From Apus apus (lineage: Eukaryota; Chordata; Aves; Apodiformes; Apodidae), in the NCBI RefSeq assembly GCF_020740795.1, contig NC_067300.1:62001-126000 (forward strand): 64,000 nt of DNA, in the 5' to 3' direction. Positions 11,111-23,798 of this stretch are shown here, piece after piece. The notes under the pieces are model-generated. The model worked only from the letters and a program-made list of their open reading frames with translations, was not told the DNA's origin and searched no databases. The stretch's first letter is position 1, and every line of letters starts with the position of its first letter. A program made the position numbers and the translations under genes.

Positions 11111-14100
11111 GAGCGGATCCACACAGAGCCCAGAGATCTGCTTTAATATCCAGCTCTGCACAGAGCAGGGAGCAGAGGGGTGTTCCACACAGCAAGCTCA
11201 GCTCCCTGAAACACAAGTCCTGCTTTTATACCCAAAAACCTGAGAAAGACCTTGATCTCGACCATTGTTCTATCGCTGGCATACACAGTGGGTCACTAAT
11301 CCCTCCCTGCCATCCCAAGTGCCAATGCTCAGGAATGTCACTGTGCCTGCTCCAAGACTGGAGGGTTGTTGTTAGCAGGGGTCCTTCTAGCCTGTGGGTG
11401 TAAATGTTAGTATGCTAACGGATCGTTAATATATTCATGTGGTGATTCCAATTACTCAGTTCTTCCCCACAGTGCTCCAGGCTGACCCCAAGCCAAGCTG
11501 TGGGCAGAGGTCCTCTCCACCCCTGTCCTACTGCCACCTCTGCTTGTCCCTGCCCCATTCCGTGCCGCATCCCCATCCCTGTCCCGGTGCCGTCCCGTAC
11601 CGCCCACCGCTGGCCCCAGCCGCAACAGCTCTTCCCACCTCTGGGTGGGCTTCGAGCCCTCGGGTCACCTGGCTGGGACTGATGGTTCTGCCAGCACAAG
11701 CAACTGCCAGGGAAAGGTGCAGAACAGCCGGGACCCAGCTCCAAAGTGCCGCATGTCCTAGCACTATTAGAGGAGCCAATTAATGAATCCAAGCCCCCCT
11801 TCTCTACAGAAGCACAGTCTGTAGTTAAATCAATGGGAATAAAACAAATGGGAGTTTTTCCCTAATCTCCACTAAACACTAAATCCATGACACAGAAGTC
11901 ACACAGCTTTAAAAACTGTTGGAGGAGACTCTGGATAGACCCTTTTGCAGACGTGTGGACCCCCTTGATTCTGAACTCCTTCCCAGAGACCAGCCTGAGT
12001 GAGGCTGGATCCAGCCTCAGCCCCCACTGGGAAGAGTTCAGCCACTCTGCACTGCCACAGTCAGTTTATTGCAGCTCAAGTTGGTGCTTCCAGAGAGGGG
12101 CGGGACTCCTGGTATTGGATTTGTGCCCTTTATGGCCTGCTATGGTCTGATACCCAACAGGTCCATTTAAGGTACATCCTCCTCCAGAGGTGACAGGTCT
12201 TTTATCTCATGTCTTTGTTCCATCTACGCCTGGAATTCACCAGTCTTCTGCTGTTTCCAAGTAAAAGGGGCCCTTTCTTCATTATCTGCACCTGGAATTC
12301 TCATTCCTCAAATTCTGGTTTCAGCTGGTCCTCTTCTGTTCTGTGGTAATGACTTACTGTGGGTGGAGACTTGTTGCAGTGCTTTGTCACTCTATTAATC
12401 TCTGCTCAACACTTTTCTAGATCACAGTTTCATCGGAGTTCAGCAATAGTTCAGGACAGCCTAAAGTTCAGATATCTCAGCAACTTCTGCTCAGCAAAAA
12501 GCAAAACCAAAGCCTGGTGTGGTCAAGCTCTAAATGTCTAACTGCAAGCAAACCCCACATTCATTTTAATCCTCAACAGAAACTTTGTATCTGCTTCTGT
12601 AAGTTCTTTTTTTAAAATTGTTTATGAAAAACTCACAGTTACTGGCTTATCTTCTGTGATCCCACCAGTCAGAATCACATTGTCACCCAAAAGGACCAGA
12701 CTGCACCAGCAGTGCTGGGTGGTGGGAGATGCCCAAGAGTAACAGCATCAGGTGTTTGCAAAGGGAAACTCACTCCTCACCTACTAACTTCCGCCAAGCA
12801 TATCACCTGGTAGGAATTTTGGATCACAAACGTACCTTTAAGAAATATGGAGTATTTTTGTAAGTTGTAACCGAAGTTTATAGCTGATTAGAATGAAATA
12901 AGGGATAACTTACTGTTGACAGAAAAAAAACATAGGACTGAAGGAGACCTGCTGGAATCTCACAGTGGTTTTTGTTGGTTGTGTTGTTGTTGTTGTTACT
13001 AAATTGTTCATGTTGCATTGTAGAAGCAGTTGGATCTTTTGCACCACAATTCCTTTTAAAAACCCAAGAATCTCACTGTCTAGCAAGAATTATAAACAGC
13101 TTTCATATCCATTTTCTCTTGTGTTACCATCTCTTCCCTGCTGAGTTCTTCCTGCCTGATGAAAATACTCCACACAGTTCTGAGCGAGGTCCTCTTTTAC
13201 TGAACCCTCTTGCCAGTTCCACCAGAAGTACAACTGCAAGGCAGTTAGCCCTTCTCCCCATTGTTTTGCTAGTGGCAGTTGGCTGTCAGAATCTCACAGC
13301 CTTCCCTCCCCACATCATCTGTATGAAGTGTCAAAGCATCTGTATGAAGTGGGCAAAGCAGATACGGCAAAGTCCTCCTCCTTTGGACCCTTCAGAGCAC
13401 ATACAGCTTGGGGAGTTAACACCTGTAGCAGGCAATTGCTATTTTGGTTTCAGACTGTTTGCAATCTTTCAGAAAATACAACCACCCAAAGCTTTTTGCA
13501 GCAAAAGAAAAAATGTTTGGTTTTTTTCCCCCTAATTTTAAAGGAGAAATCCAGATGTTCCAAGTGGGCAGCACACATCCTCTGGCTACACAGTGACTTG
13601 CTGCACAGGCTCACAAACTGGAATCTGAGCCTGGAGCAAATGAAAGCTAAATCCTAGCAATGCCCCAGACTCTGACAAAGACCCTTCTCTGGCATTCCCC
13701 TACATCACTGCAGCTCCTAGAGAGACTGTCTGCTCCAGTGAGAGGTCTTGTATCATGCTATCAAGGGACACTGCTATTCACTACTTTGACTATCTAGAGG
13801 GACTTTTTTCTCAGGTTTTTGTTATTCTTGCTGCTGTGAACCACCACTTTTGGGAATTTCTGAGCACTGTAGTAGAATCAGAGAGCAGGACAATGCCTGG
13901 TTAGGTTTGTGTTTCTCCCACCAATCCTCAGGGTGAGGATTTCAGCAGGGCTGGTGCTCAACAGCAGCAGCTTCGATAACAAAAACTTGAGGAAAACCAA
14001 AATCTCCTTCCAAAATATATTGCATGCAGCAAACCTTGTCCTCAGAGTACTTCTTTCATTGAAATCTAGAGAGGAGATATGTCTTGCAGTTGCCTTGGAA

Positions 14101-14214
14101 GTGAATAATTTGTTTTAAGTTACACCAAGGTAAGCCAATCAAATTAATGATAGTGAGCAGTTCTAGAAATAGGTCAGAATGCCTTTCCACAGAGCAACAG
14201 TGAGCTTCATGTAA
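11111..14214. other. Intergenic sequence, no gene recognised
   Basis: Between the ANKMY1 promoter and the first ficolin relic. Two blocks (about 11120-11410 and 11930-12200) have the look of old LTR or unclassified repeat sequence, but I cannot assign a family. A GTT-rich tract is at 12970-12998. The longest open frame (12972-13535 plus, 187 codons) shows no domain. Confidence 0.45.
12970..12998. repeat. GTT-rich microsatellite
   Basis: Run of TTGTTG units including four perfect GTT copies. Confidence 0.8.
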
Positions 14215-14390
14215 TATAGTGGATTAAAACTGGAAGAGGGGAGATTTTGGTTGGACATTAGGAAGAAATTCTTTAGTGTGAGGGTGGTGAGACACTGGAA
14301 CAGGTTGCCCAGGGAAGTTGGGGAAGCTCCATCCCTGGAAGTGTTCAAGGGCAGGATGGATGGGGCTTGGAGCAAGGTCACTTTCACTGA
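14215..14390 (+). mobile_element. CR1 LINE fragment, plus orientation
   Basis: Sense CR1 3' piece: GGATTAAAACTGGAAGAGGG, then ACACTGGAACAGGTTGCCCA and TCCCTGGAAGTGTTCAAGG, the hallmark block near the CR1 3' end. The usual tail octamers are missing because the ficolin relic begins soon after. Confidence 0.85.
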
Positions 14391-14437
14391 CTAAATCTGG
14401 ACTGGCTTCAGTGATTCCTGTCCTGCATCTGGGACAG

Positions 14438-14554
14438 GAGGATTCAGTGTTAAACCACAATACAATGCCATCTTCAGATGAAGACCAAGAGCAAGATCCT
14501 CACTCAAGTCAGCGTGCAACAGCATACAAAGGTGCTTGGTGGTTCAGTCAGTAG
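14438..14554 (+). pseudogene. Ficolin-like last exon relic (fibrinogen domain C-terminal part)
   Basis: After a GGGACAG acceptor-like site the frame reads EDSVLNHNTMPSS, then DPHSSQRATAYKGAWWFSQ and a TAG at 14552-14554. This matches the last exon of ficolins (pattern DSLxYHNxMPFSTKDxDxD...NCATAYKGAWWY). The Cys of the NCA motif is Arg here, two residues are missing before DED, and the frame is lost after the WWFS motif. No other ficolin exon lies between 11 and 20 kb, so this is an orphan exon on the same strand as the fuller copy at 20.7-26.9 kb. It is flanked on both sides by sense CR1 pieces. Inference: remnant of a second ficolin gene, or of a rearranged one. Confidence 0.75.
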
Positions 14555-14574
14555 CCCACTGGACAACAGAGGGG

Positions 14575-14900
14575 ATTCGCCCCTTCTACTCTGCTCTCCC
14601 ACCTGCAGGGCTGACTCCAGTTCTGGAGCCCTCAACATAAGAAGGACGTGGAGCTCCTGGAGAGAGTCCAGAGGAGGCCATGGAGATGATCAGAGAGCTG
14701 GAGCAGCTCTGCTCTGGAGACAGGCTGGGAGAGTTGGGGTGTTCAGCCTGGAGAAGAGAAGGCTCCAGGGAGACCTTAGAGCACCTTCCAGGGCCTGAGT
14801 GGGGCCTACAAGAAAGATAGCAACAGACCTTTTAGCAGGGCCTGCAGTGGTAGGATGAGGGGTGATGGTTTTAAATTGAAACAGAGGAGATTGTAGCCTG
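14575..14900 (+). mobile_element. CR1 LINE fragment, plus orientation
   Basis: Sense CR1: TCTGGAGCCCTCAACATAAG, GGAGAGAGTCCAGAGGAGGC and GTTCAGCCTGGAGAAGAGAA. Truncated before the usual 3' tail. Confidence 0.85.
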
Positions 14901-16449
14901 TATATGAGGTAGACATTTAGGATCTAGCCATTCTGCAACAAGGATCCAGTTATTTTTGTCAGCCTCCTTGGCAGTTTGGCACTGTTCTTCCCAGCCTTGA
15001 CATTTAAGCCCTTTGGAAACCCAATTACTTATTGATCCCTATTAGCCAGCAGTTCCATCAGGAGGGCAGTAGAGGACAAATTAAGGAGAAAACCAATAGT
15101 GAATGGAAGATCTAAGCATATCTGAACAGCTTCTGTAAGCTGCTTTCCATTGCTAATCATTCTTAGAAATTAAAAAAGCTCTGGAATGTCAAGGAGTGTT
15201 TTTGCTTCAGGCAATTACAGCAGGTGTGACAATCTCCCTAAGGCTAGCTCTCCAAGTCAGGTGTTTCCTGCAGTCTTGTCTCGTAGTCACATAGAGGGGG
15301 ATGGAAGACATAAGGCTTCTCATGGGTTTTTGAACTGGTTTAGCTCTTTTGGAAGGTGCATGTGTGACCAAAGATAGAACTAGATTAAATTACTCTTCCA
15401 GAATGCAGACTTCTCAAAAGTTTCTTTTACTCTGCTGGGTAATGGGGACAATCAAGTGAGCCAATGGATATCTCTGCCCTTCCCAGCTGGTCTTGGTGAC
15501 TAACACCTCCACCTGGCCCTCACCTCTGTCTTTTGGAAAACTGTGGGAATAGCTCTAGGAGATGAGACAAATCCTGGGATATATTTGAGCCTGCTCCAGG
15601 GCACAGACTGAGCTTTACAGCTCATTTTCAGATAGGAAGGTGCCAGACTTGATGCCAGTGGATTAATAATCATGTGCTTTACAGTTTGGTGCTGTGGACT
15701 AAGACTATGAAGGAGAAACATCTAGTACCAAACAGCACTGGACATATCTGTCATTGAAGCAAAGTCAAGAGCAACAAAAATATGTTTGCTTCTGCTAGGG
15801 ACTGGTCAGTAAACAGCTGAACTAGTATGTATGTCCCTGAACCTATACAGAAAGCATCAAAGGAAGCAAAGAGAAAGCTGTAATGGACATGAAGTGGTGG
15901 CTGACCATAAATGGAGGATCTTCTTTCACATACATACTGACTTAGTGCTTCTTTGTGCCACTTGTATCTAAAGCCTCTCATCACCAGCACCAACCTGTCC
16001 TACCAAGGTGGCTGGTAGTGTCCTTGACAGTGGGACTGTGCCAGAGTTCACTAGCTGGTTTTGTAAGAGTGTTTTCCTCCAGGCAGGTTTATTTCTCCAG
16101 TTCTAGGAGAACACAACACATACCTTGTAGCATGGCAAAGGGTTGCCATCTCATACCACTACTCTGGTGTATCTTTCCATATCAGGGGGTCTCAGAGGAT
16201 TACAGGTTGCTCAAGAGGCAAATGGTGGTTGCAGGGAAACAAGGTGACTTCAGCTGCCTTTGTGGCAAATGCAAAACATGCTCTGCTAAGTGAGATGCCA
16301 GCAGTTTGCTACAGGGGAGACAGACCAGAACCTCGGCAAGTTTGGGGCTGCAACAAATGTTTCTCAATAATAACAAAATGTCACTACCAGAGCACAGATA
16401 ACGCCAGTAACACCACAGCTCCCTCTTCCAATCACAGACCCATCAGGAT

Positions 16450-16565
16450 TTCCCCTTCCCCATTCCTTCCTCTTCCATTTTCCTTCCTTTTTCCTTCCCC
16501 TTCCCCTTCTCATCCCCTTCCTTTCTCTTCTCCATTTTCTTCCCCTTCCCTTCCCCTCCCCTCTA
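16450..16565. repeat. CT-rich (TTCC-type) low-complexity tract
   Basis: Almost pure pyrimidine plus strand made of CCTT and TTCC units. The Lys/Arg/Gly-rich minus-strand frame across it is a composition artefact. Confidence 0.9.
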
Positions 16566-19500
16566 GTCATTCAGGACTGTTTCCAGGTGGGCTTCCCTGG
16601 ACCACATCTGGCCACAGGTGAAGATGGACAAGTGTCCGCTGCTGACCTGCTCTGCAGAAGGTCCCACATGGGGCCAGGGGAGGCCCAGTGTGGGCCAGGA
16701 ACCTGACGCCAGTTCCATCCGCTGACTCCCTGGCTGCAGCCAGTTGCCAGAGGCCGGGGGAGCAGGCACAGCTCCCAGAGCATTCCCCAGTCTTCATCTT
16801 GGGAAAAATGGGGAGGAGGAAAGCAGAGAGGAAGGGGTGGACGCAGCTTGTTCTTCAGCCCCTGATTCCCTCCGCTCCCAGTACCGGCTGTCACAGAAAC
16901 CTCATCCCCCCTGGGCCCCTCATGAGCCCCCACGGCGCCGGGGGTGTCTGGGCTGGAGGGAACACGAGTGTGGGCGGGTGACAGCTGAGAGAGAAGGTCA
17001 AGGTGTATGAGCTATGGGCTGCTATATTTAGCCCTGTCCCCGGGCAGATAAGGCTTTTGAAAGCTAGAATCAAGGAGATAGGATCGAAAACCAACATTCT
17101 TTCCTCTGCCTAGAAAAAAAGCAAACCCAAGAGGAAAAACCCGAGTTGGCACAACACCTCACCATGGCACAGCTCCTTGTGTGGCTAAGACAACAGAGTG
17201 TGATGGCTCTGGGGCACTTAGTGTGTGAGGAAAACCCCCAGGTACCCAGGAGCAATGCGAAAATTCACATATTTTCATACAATCCACATGTTTTTAAAAT
17301 ACCAGATTTTGGCTTCCTACCAGGTGGAGTTTTGGCCCAATCCAACAGGCAATGCTGCACCTGCAGTTCGACATCATCCTGTTTGACTCCATGTTTGTTC
17401 TGTGACTGATCATCATGTGTTCCCTGGCTGAATGCATTCTTATGGCACAGCAGACACCTAAGTTAATGCTTCCCCCATCTCCTGAGGTTTTTGTGGAAGC
17501 AGATTCTGCTGCACATGGGAATCTGATCGCCTGTCTTCCAGCCACACACACAGGTTCTGCCAGCTGCAATGTGAGCAACAGGCACTTGCATGGTCTTCCT
17601 TGAGTCAGATGGTTAAAAAATGTATTTGGATGCTGCTCAAGAACCAAAGGGAGATTCCTCTTTTAAAGTTGTGGCTGAAATTTAAGCTGCTATTTCTGCA
17701 GTTTATTCAGAGCCTCTACAGATGTTATCTAAGGGGTTCTGAATTCATTGTTTCCAGAAAATGAGATTTGTCTCCCCCCAAATGGAGCTGTCTGCTCCTT
17801 TTCCACCCAGAGGACAACTGACTCAGCTGTAATTCCCACTGGGCATGTTGGTTATTTCAGGCATTTCAGTTATTTCAGAAGCTGTCAAATGCCACACCCC
17901 CCGCCCCCCCACTCCCCCGCCACACATGTGCCCAGCCTCTGTTCCTGCTAGTCCCACAGCTTTCAATAATCCTATTTTTGCCCAGGTTACTGATGCAGCT
18001 TCTCTTCCATCGAGGCTTAAATTTGTGTCAGCAGTTACACACATTTGAATTTCAACTGTCTTCTCTCCTGGAAGGGATTTCTTAATTATGATGCAGTGTT
18101 TGGATTGAGGGAGAAGGAGACCCATGAGCCCTGACAGCCAAGCTTACAGGGAGGGGTTGAGCAGGGTCCAAACAGGCTCTTCTCAACCAAAGGCCATGTT
18201 GGCCATTCATGACTGCCTGGTGGTACCAGCAGCCACAACTCCACCCTCAAGAGCTTTGACACATCCAGCTCATGGCATCAGTGTCATGGACAGGATGGCA
18301 GACGAGATGAATCTGCACAGATCAAGATGCATGGCCGGTAACACGGGGGTCTTAACTCTCCAAAACAGAAGGTACAAATACAGCAAAAGCACAGGGAAAT
18401 TGGAGACATCAGAAGTTTGAATGCAAAGGGCATCTTAACAGTGAATTTTACTACTTACAGTCAGATTAAACAACAAAGGTTAACCATTCAAATGCTGGCA
18501 ACTTACTTATTATGTAATTCTACACTAGGCCTGGAACATTAATTGTCACTCTTAAAGGATCCTACAATCTTAATTATTAAGATTACTTAATGTTAAGTTT
18601 GCTACTAAAGACAATGAAGGAATTAATATCTCACCCTTGCCTGGCTGCAGCTGGTGTCGCTGGGTGGATCCAGAATCAGTCTCTCTGGCAGGCATCCCTG
18701 CTAGAGGAGAGAAGGTGCAGCAACCTCCTGGGAAAGGGTACAGGAGTGTCCCTGATCAAAGATGGGACCAGGCTTTTATAGAATGAAGTGGATTGACTGT
18801 TGTTATTTAGCCATTAGCCAGACCTCCAACATCTCTCATTGGAGAATAAAAGGAAAACAGCAGAGAAAATCATGAAGTCCCAGTTCCCACCAACCAAATT
18901 CAATTGTTCATCTGTTCGTTCTCACTTTATCTCCATTCCAGGCCTGGTTGTGGCTGGGCTGGGCTCCGTATTATTCAACCCTGGAGAGCAGCTGGTGTTA
19001 TCAACATCAGCTTCCCTCTGTACCTTTCAAGGTTGTTACCAGCTCAGAGTTTGCTGGGCCTTTTCCTTCTCATGGGAATATTTCACTTCAGGCCTGGGCC
19101 TGCAAAACTGAAAGACAAAAAGCAGTTGAATCATAGAGGGAAACTGAGGCAGGCATATTGAGGGATGGAGCGCCCTGCTACAGTCAGCTGGCAGACAGGC
19201 AGAGAATACGGATGTTCAACCAGCTCTTGGAGATGACATCCAGGCACATGTGGCCTGGCAGAGGGGCTATGGTTCCTCTGTGGCTTTCAGGAAACTTGGC
19301 AGTGACACAGCTTGTTGCCATCAGAGCTGGATTTCAGCTCTATGGGGGGTGACAGTCCAACCTCAGCAGCACTCAGTCCTTGTTCTTTACTCCCAGCTCA
19401 GGCTAAAGGAAAAGTTGCTCTCGACAAGAGTTATTTATGCTGACATTAGAAAAACTGAAATCAAGTAAATGTTAGATTAAAACCTTATACTCTTCTGAGT

Positions 19501-19929
19501 GATCCTACCAATGGACATCAGTGAACCAAATCCTCGGCTGAGCAACCCATTCTCAAGGTCTGCATAGAAAAAAAAAAACTGCTGATGGTGTCATCATCCC
19601 TTTGCAATCACTGGATCCTGGGATGAGGAAAAGCAATTAAGGACATATTGATCACTTCACCAGTCCCAAAATCTGCCCTTGGGGGCCTGCCCTACTTTGG
19701 ACTGAGCTTGTCCATTGCCAGTTCCCTTCCACTACCCAAAGCAGCTGCATCCACAAGGACACTGCTGCTCTCATGATCTATGGATCATTGAAATTTGGGG
19801 TGTTAGAGGGACCTCATGGTAGGAGCAAGTGCTTGAGTGGGAGCTGTGCTCTGCCTCTCATATCCTGAGAGCTGAGAGAGACTCTGAGAAATCACAGTCT
19901 CTTCTCTACTGGGATGCAACACTAGTTAG

Positions 19930-19945
19930 AAAAAAAAAAAAAAAA
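19930..19945. repeat. Poly(A) tract
   Basis: Run of 16 A. No recognisable retrocopy precedes it. Confidence 0.9.
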
Positions 19946-20699
19946 TCTGTCTTCTGCTAATGTTCATAAACTTTCCAGGCTCTGTGTCTGAGGGTAATGT
20001 GGGGGTCAAACTCCATGAGGCACTTTGGGCCTCTAATAATGCTGCCACAAAGGGGCAGGTGGGAAAAAATCCCAACCTGCTCTGCCCACCTCACCTTGCC
20101 TGGAGACAGAGTTTTAACTCCATCAGTCATGGACTATGTATGAACTGCAGCTGGTTTGAGGGTTGCAAAGTTATGCTGCCCAGCAGGCCTGGCGCTGAAC
20201 ACAAGCCAGGCTGACCCTGGGCTGTGTGTCCTCCAGTACCTCAGTTTCCCCATTCACCAGGTACACTCTGCTCTTTGCAAAGGGATGTAGCAGGCAGGGT
20301 GAGGAGAGCTGTCTGCACTTAGCTACACTGAGGGTTTGGCTGGTTCATTTCCCCTAGAAATAGAATATGGGAGGGGAAAGACACCCATAATGTTCCGAGG
20401 ATGTCAGTCAGGCAGGTTGGGGCACCAGGGAAGGAACTGAAACAAAGACATTGAACTCAAGAGCAAACAAGTCACTGTTCAGCCTAGCAGCAAAGAGCTG
20501 TGACACCCACGACACCTGCAGGCACTAACCCAGCAACCCAGCAGCCCCCCTGCTGGGACAGCCTGGTCCAGCTCCCCCCAGCACGGAAACGGGGAGGGGG
20601 GTGCGGAAAGGAGGGTTGGGCGTGAGGGAATATTATTTTTTACCTTCTTTTTTTGAATTCCAACTTTTTTATCTCCAGAGGCAGGGGGGAGGAGGAGAA

Positions 20700-20796
20700 T
20701 GAAGCCTCAGCAGCCACTTTACGAACGCGCTGGCTCGAACAAAAGGTGCATCCTCCTGCCCTGGCCAGCGGGACGTCCAGGAACAGGATGTTCCAG
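20700..20796 (+). pseudogene. Ficolin pseudogene exon 1, 3' end (candidate)
   Basis: One frame reads ALARTKGASSCPGQRD then VQEQDVP and ends in phase 1 at CCA G|GTGAGA. That phase joins exactly to exon 2 to give DVPEVRLVELG, similar to the ficolin junction CPEVKxVG. The preceding codons are not hydrophobic, so the signal peptide is lost or lies in another exon. The upstream limit is a guess. Confidence 0.4.
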
Positions 20797-21284
20797 GTGA
20801 GATTTTTCAACTGCAGAGCAGTGCAAAGGGCCAGTCAGAGGTTTGCAGGGGAGGATATAGCTCTGCTTAGCTCTGTCTGTGTTCCTTGGGAAAGGGATTG
20901 GGCTGATTCAAGCCAACACAGCATAAAGAAATTGGGTAGAACCTTTGCTGTCTGTGGACCTTTCAATGTCACTTTCTCTATTGTCAACACCCCCAGGACT
21001 CCTCTCAGCTTTTGTTGTATTAAGCTGCAGTGTATTTATCATGCGTGTAACGTCACAGATAACAAACACCATTTTCTCTGCTGAACTTCCTGAAGCCAGA
21101 GAGATTCAGTCTTACTCCTCTGACCTCTGAGATCCTCCATGCCTTCTGTTAATCCTCACAGCAGTCCAAACTCCAACCCTCATTGCTTTTCTTTGCACTG
21201 TTCCTGAACTCCAGAAGGTTCAGTTTCCTCTCCAAGATATTCAGAGCCCTAATATCTCCACGAAGACTGTCTTCATTTCCCCAG

Positions 21285-21398
21285 AGGTGAGACTAGTGGA
21301 ACTGGGTGATGCTGACCACCTTGCCATTCTTCAAGGATGCGCAGGGATCCCAGGTGCCTCTGACCCAAAAGGAGAACCAGAGCTCCCAGGAGCAACAG
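21285..21398 (+). pseudogene. Ficolin pseudogene exon 2 (start of collagen region)
   Basis: 114 bp, phase 1 to phase 1, acceptor TTTCCCCAG, donor ACAG|GTGAGG. The peptide EVRLVELGDADHLAILQGC is followed by AGIPGASDPKGEPELPGATG. This is the ficolin exon 2 pattern (VGxxxSDKLxILRGCPGxPGxxGPKGE), with collagen Gly residues lost at two positions (ASD and EPEL). Confidence 0.85.
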
Positions 21399-22121
21399 GT
21401 GAGGCCCCAGTGCTGGTGAGGAACACTGTGGCATGCAATGGCTTTTTCACTTGGGGGTCAGGGAAGGATGGTGGGGCTGGAACCATGCTGGCACCAGCTC
21501 TGCAGGCAGTGGGAGAGTCCCATAGGAGTGGACAAGACCCCATCTGGTACCTGCTGATGCCCCATCGTGTGCTGGTACAAGTCAAGTCATCTCTTTTTCC
21601 CTGAGTCTTGTCACAAGTCTGAAGCAGTCCTGGGGTGTGAAGTGTCTGTATTGTTTCTTCTGCAGTAAGAACATTTGCCTACTTTCTGAGTCTGTATTGA
21701 GTAGTCTGGGTGGGAGAGGGGCTGTGATGCTCCTGCATGTCTGCCGGAAACTGTCTGGGAGCTGTGTTAGGGAACCCCTGCCCCAGAAAGCAGGCAAGTG
21801 GGTCCTGCGGGTGTTTCATAGCCAGCTCATAGAGAGGATAAAACACATCAGCAGAGGGAGCAGATCTACCACAGCAAAATCCAAGGGCTGGCTCCAAGAT
21901 GTTAAAAGCTCATAGAAATTAATATGTGAACTGCAAATTAGGACTTGCACCAGCCATACCAGTGTAGTGTGGCTTCAACAGAAGGAATAAGATACATTGA
22001 AATATCAAAAGTAATTAACAAAATCCAGTTCCCTTGTTCCTGCTTAGCTGCTAGGGCTCTGTGTCATCTCCCCTTCAGTCAGTTGACAATGTGCATGTAC
22101 AAACTGAGTCTTTCCTTGCAG

Positions 22122-22175
22122 GAGAAATGGGAGCGTGGGGACTCCCAGGGAAAGCGGGACCACCTGGTGCAAAAG
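22122..22175 (+). pseudogene. Ficolin pseudogene exon 3 (collagen)
   Basis: 54 bp, the classic collagen exon size, phase 1 to phase 1. Acceptor CCTTGCAG, donor AAAAG|GTAATG. Reads GEMGAWGLPGKAGPPGAKG, six perfect Gly-X-Y triplets. Open. Confidence 0.85.
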
Positions 22176-22868
22176 GTAATGGGTAACATTCAGCTCTAAA
22201 CCATAAACATACCCATGTTCAGGGCATGCACAGGAAGAAGGGTCTGCAGAAGCAAAATGCAGAGCTGGTCACAGTCCAAGAACCAGCCCTGGAGTAGCAC
22301 AGGCAAAGCAGGAGTTGGGGTATGGGTCTTGCATGGGGTGAGTATTAGTAAAAATGTCCTTGAGCAGGGCCACCTCACAGAGGTAAACACTACTCTTCTC
22401 AAAGTCCTCCTTAACAGCCCACAAAATCAGATGTGCCCCCATTTCCCTCTAACAAGCCCTACCTTGACAAACCTGCCCAAATGCACCCCCATCCCCTCTG
22501 GGGAGCTTTGGGGAGCATTGGCCAGGAGCCCCGGCACAGAGAAACAGTGCTGAGAGCTTCCAGCAGCCCAGGTCTGGGCTAGGGAGAGATGCCATTGCAG
22601 CCTCTGGACCAGGAGATGGGATCAAACCACCAGGGAACAGCTGACACAGGGTGACGCAGGGAGGGAACAGGGGTTCTTTGAAATAGGGAGAGACACTGAA
22701 AAGAGGAAGATGTCTGCAGAGAAATCAGCTTTCACTCCATCCAGGCTGGGCTTAAGATCTTCAGAAGGATCTGTGTGCTGTAGATAGTGCAAAGTGTCTC
22801 TCCTAAAGAATCCAGTTCCCAGTAGAAAGTGGCAACCAGGAACTGAGCACCTGTGCACTGACTAGCTG

Positions 22869-22902
22869 GAAAAAAAAAACAAAAACAAACAAACAAAAAA
22901 AA
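22869..22902. repeat. A-rich CAAA microsatellite
   Basis: Run of A broken by CAAA units, within a ficolin-pseudogene intron. Confidence 0.85.
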
Positions 22903-23084
22903 CCCTTTGCATGTAATATGTAATAATTTCCTGGTCAAAAGCACCCATGACTTCAGCTGAAACCCCAGCGTGAGATGGATGAACCCACTGAAAAAGCCTA
23001 CAATCTCACCTGTGCCTGGCTGAGAACAGAAAGACCCCACAAAAAGCCACTGAGATAGAGCTGTGAAACTCCCACTGCAGTATT

Positions 23085-23545
23085 GCAGAATCACAGGTCA
23101 GGTGTTGGAAGGGACCTCCAAAGATCATCAAGTCCAACCCCCCTGCCAGAGCAGGACCAAAAACTAGGGCAGATCACTCAGAAAGTCATCCAGACCTTGT
23201 CATCTTGAAAGTCTCCAGAGAAGGAGACTCCACAGCCTCTCTGGACAGCCTGTCCCAGGGCTCTGTCACCCTCACAGGAAAGAAGTTCTTCCTCACGTTG
23301 AGGTGGAACTTCCTGTGCTTGAGTTTGAATCCATTGCCCCTCATCATATCACAGGGCACAAGTGACAAGAGGTTGTCTCTGCCCTGTTGATCCCCAGCCC
23401 TCACGTATTTATAGACATGAATTAGATCCTCCCTCAGTCTTCTCCTCTCTAGACTGAAAAGCCCCAGGTGTCTCAGCCTTTCCTCATAAGGCAGGTGTTC
23501 CAGTCCTTCATCATCCTCATAGCCTCTGTTGGACTCTCTCCAGCA
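23085..23545 (-). mobile_element. CR1 LINE, 3' part, minus orientation
   Basis: Starts GCAGAATCACAGGTCAGGTG, then TTGGAAGGGACCTCCAAAG. Same subfamily as the copies at 4713 and 46850. Inserted in the intron before ficolin exon 4. Confidence 0.9.
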
Positions 23546-23762
23546 GATCCAGCAACAGCCAGAGCAGTTTTCCCTCTTCTATGTCCTCCTCCTCCTGCTT
23601 TTCCCAAGAGACGCTGCTGGTCAGGGGAACAGTTGGGTTGGACAGCATCAGCTGGGACACTCCACAAAGTGGCCTTTTCAGCTTGACAGCTTCTCCTGTG
23701 CATTTGGGATCATTCACACACATTGAGTTGTCTGTGATGAGCATTTTCCTGGTCTCTTTCAG

Positions 23763-23798
23763 GAGCAGCAGGAGAGCCTGGCTTCCAGGGACCAAAAG
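23763..23798 (+). pseudogene. Ficolin pseudogene exon 4 (collagen)
   Basis: 36 bp, acceptor CTCTTTCAG, donor AAAAG|GTAAAT, reads GAAGEPGFQGPKG. A truncated minus-strand CR1 (about 23085-23545) lies about 220 bp upstream in the preceding intron. Confidence 0.85.

Larger units (their letters stand above)
14901..20660. other. Intergenic sequence, no gene recognised
   Basis: About 5.7 kb with no supportable exon on either strand. It contains a CT-rich tract (16450-16565), a C-rich tract near 17890-17925, and a run of A (19930-19945). Open frames here stay at or below 130 codons and show no family motif. Confidence 0.5.

Noticed and set aside
10389-11403. Long overlapping open frames (up to 299 codons) in several frames
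   Set aside because: They exist in several frames at once in CpG-island sequence, the sign of a GC-rich composition artefact. Only the 38-codon start exon of ANKMY1 is supported, by its splice donor and phase.
11120-12200. Possible endogenous retrovirus LTR blocks
   Set aside because: They look repeat-like, but I find no primer-binding site, polypurine tract, paired LTR or gag/pol frame to support a call.
16364-16570. Lys/Arg/Gly-rich 68-codon minus-strand frame
   Set aside because: It is the translation of the CT-rich low-complexity tract.
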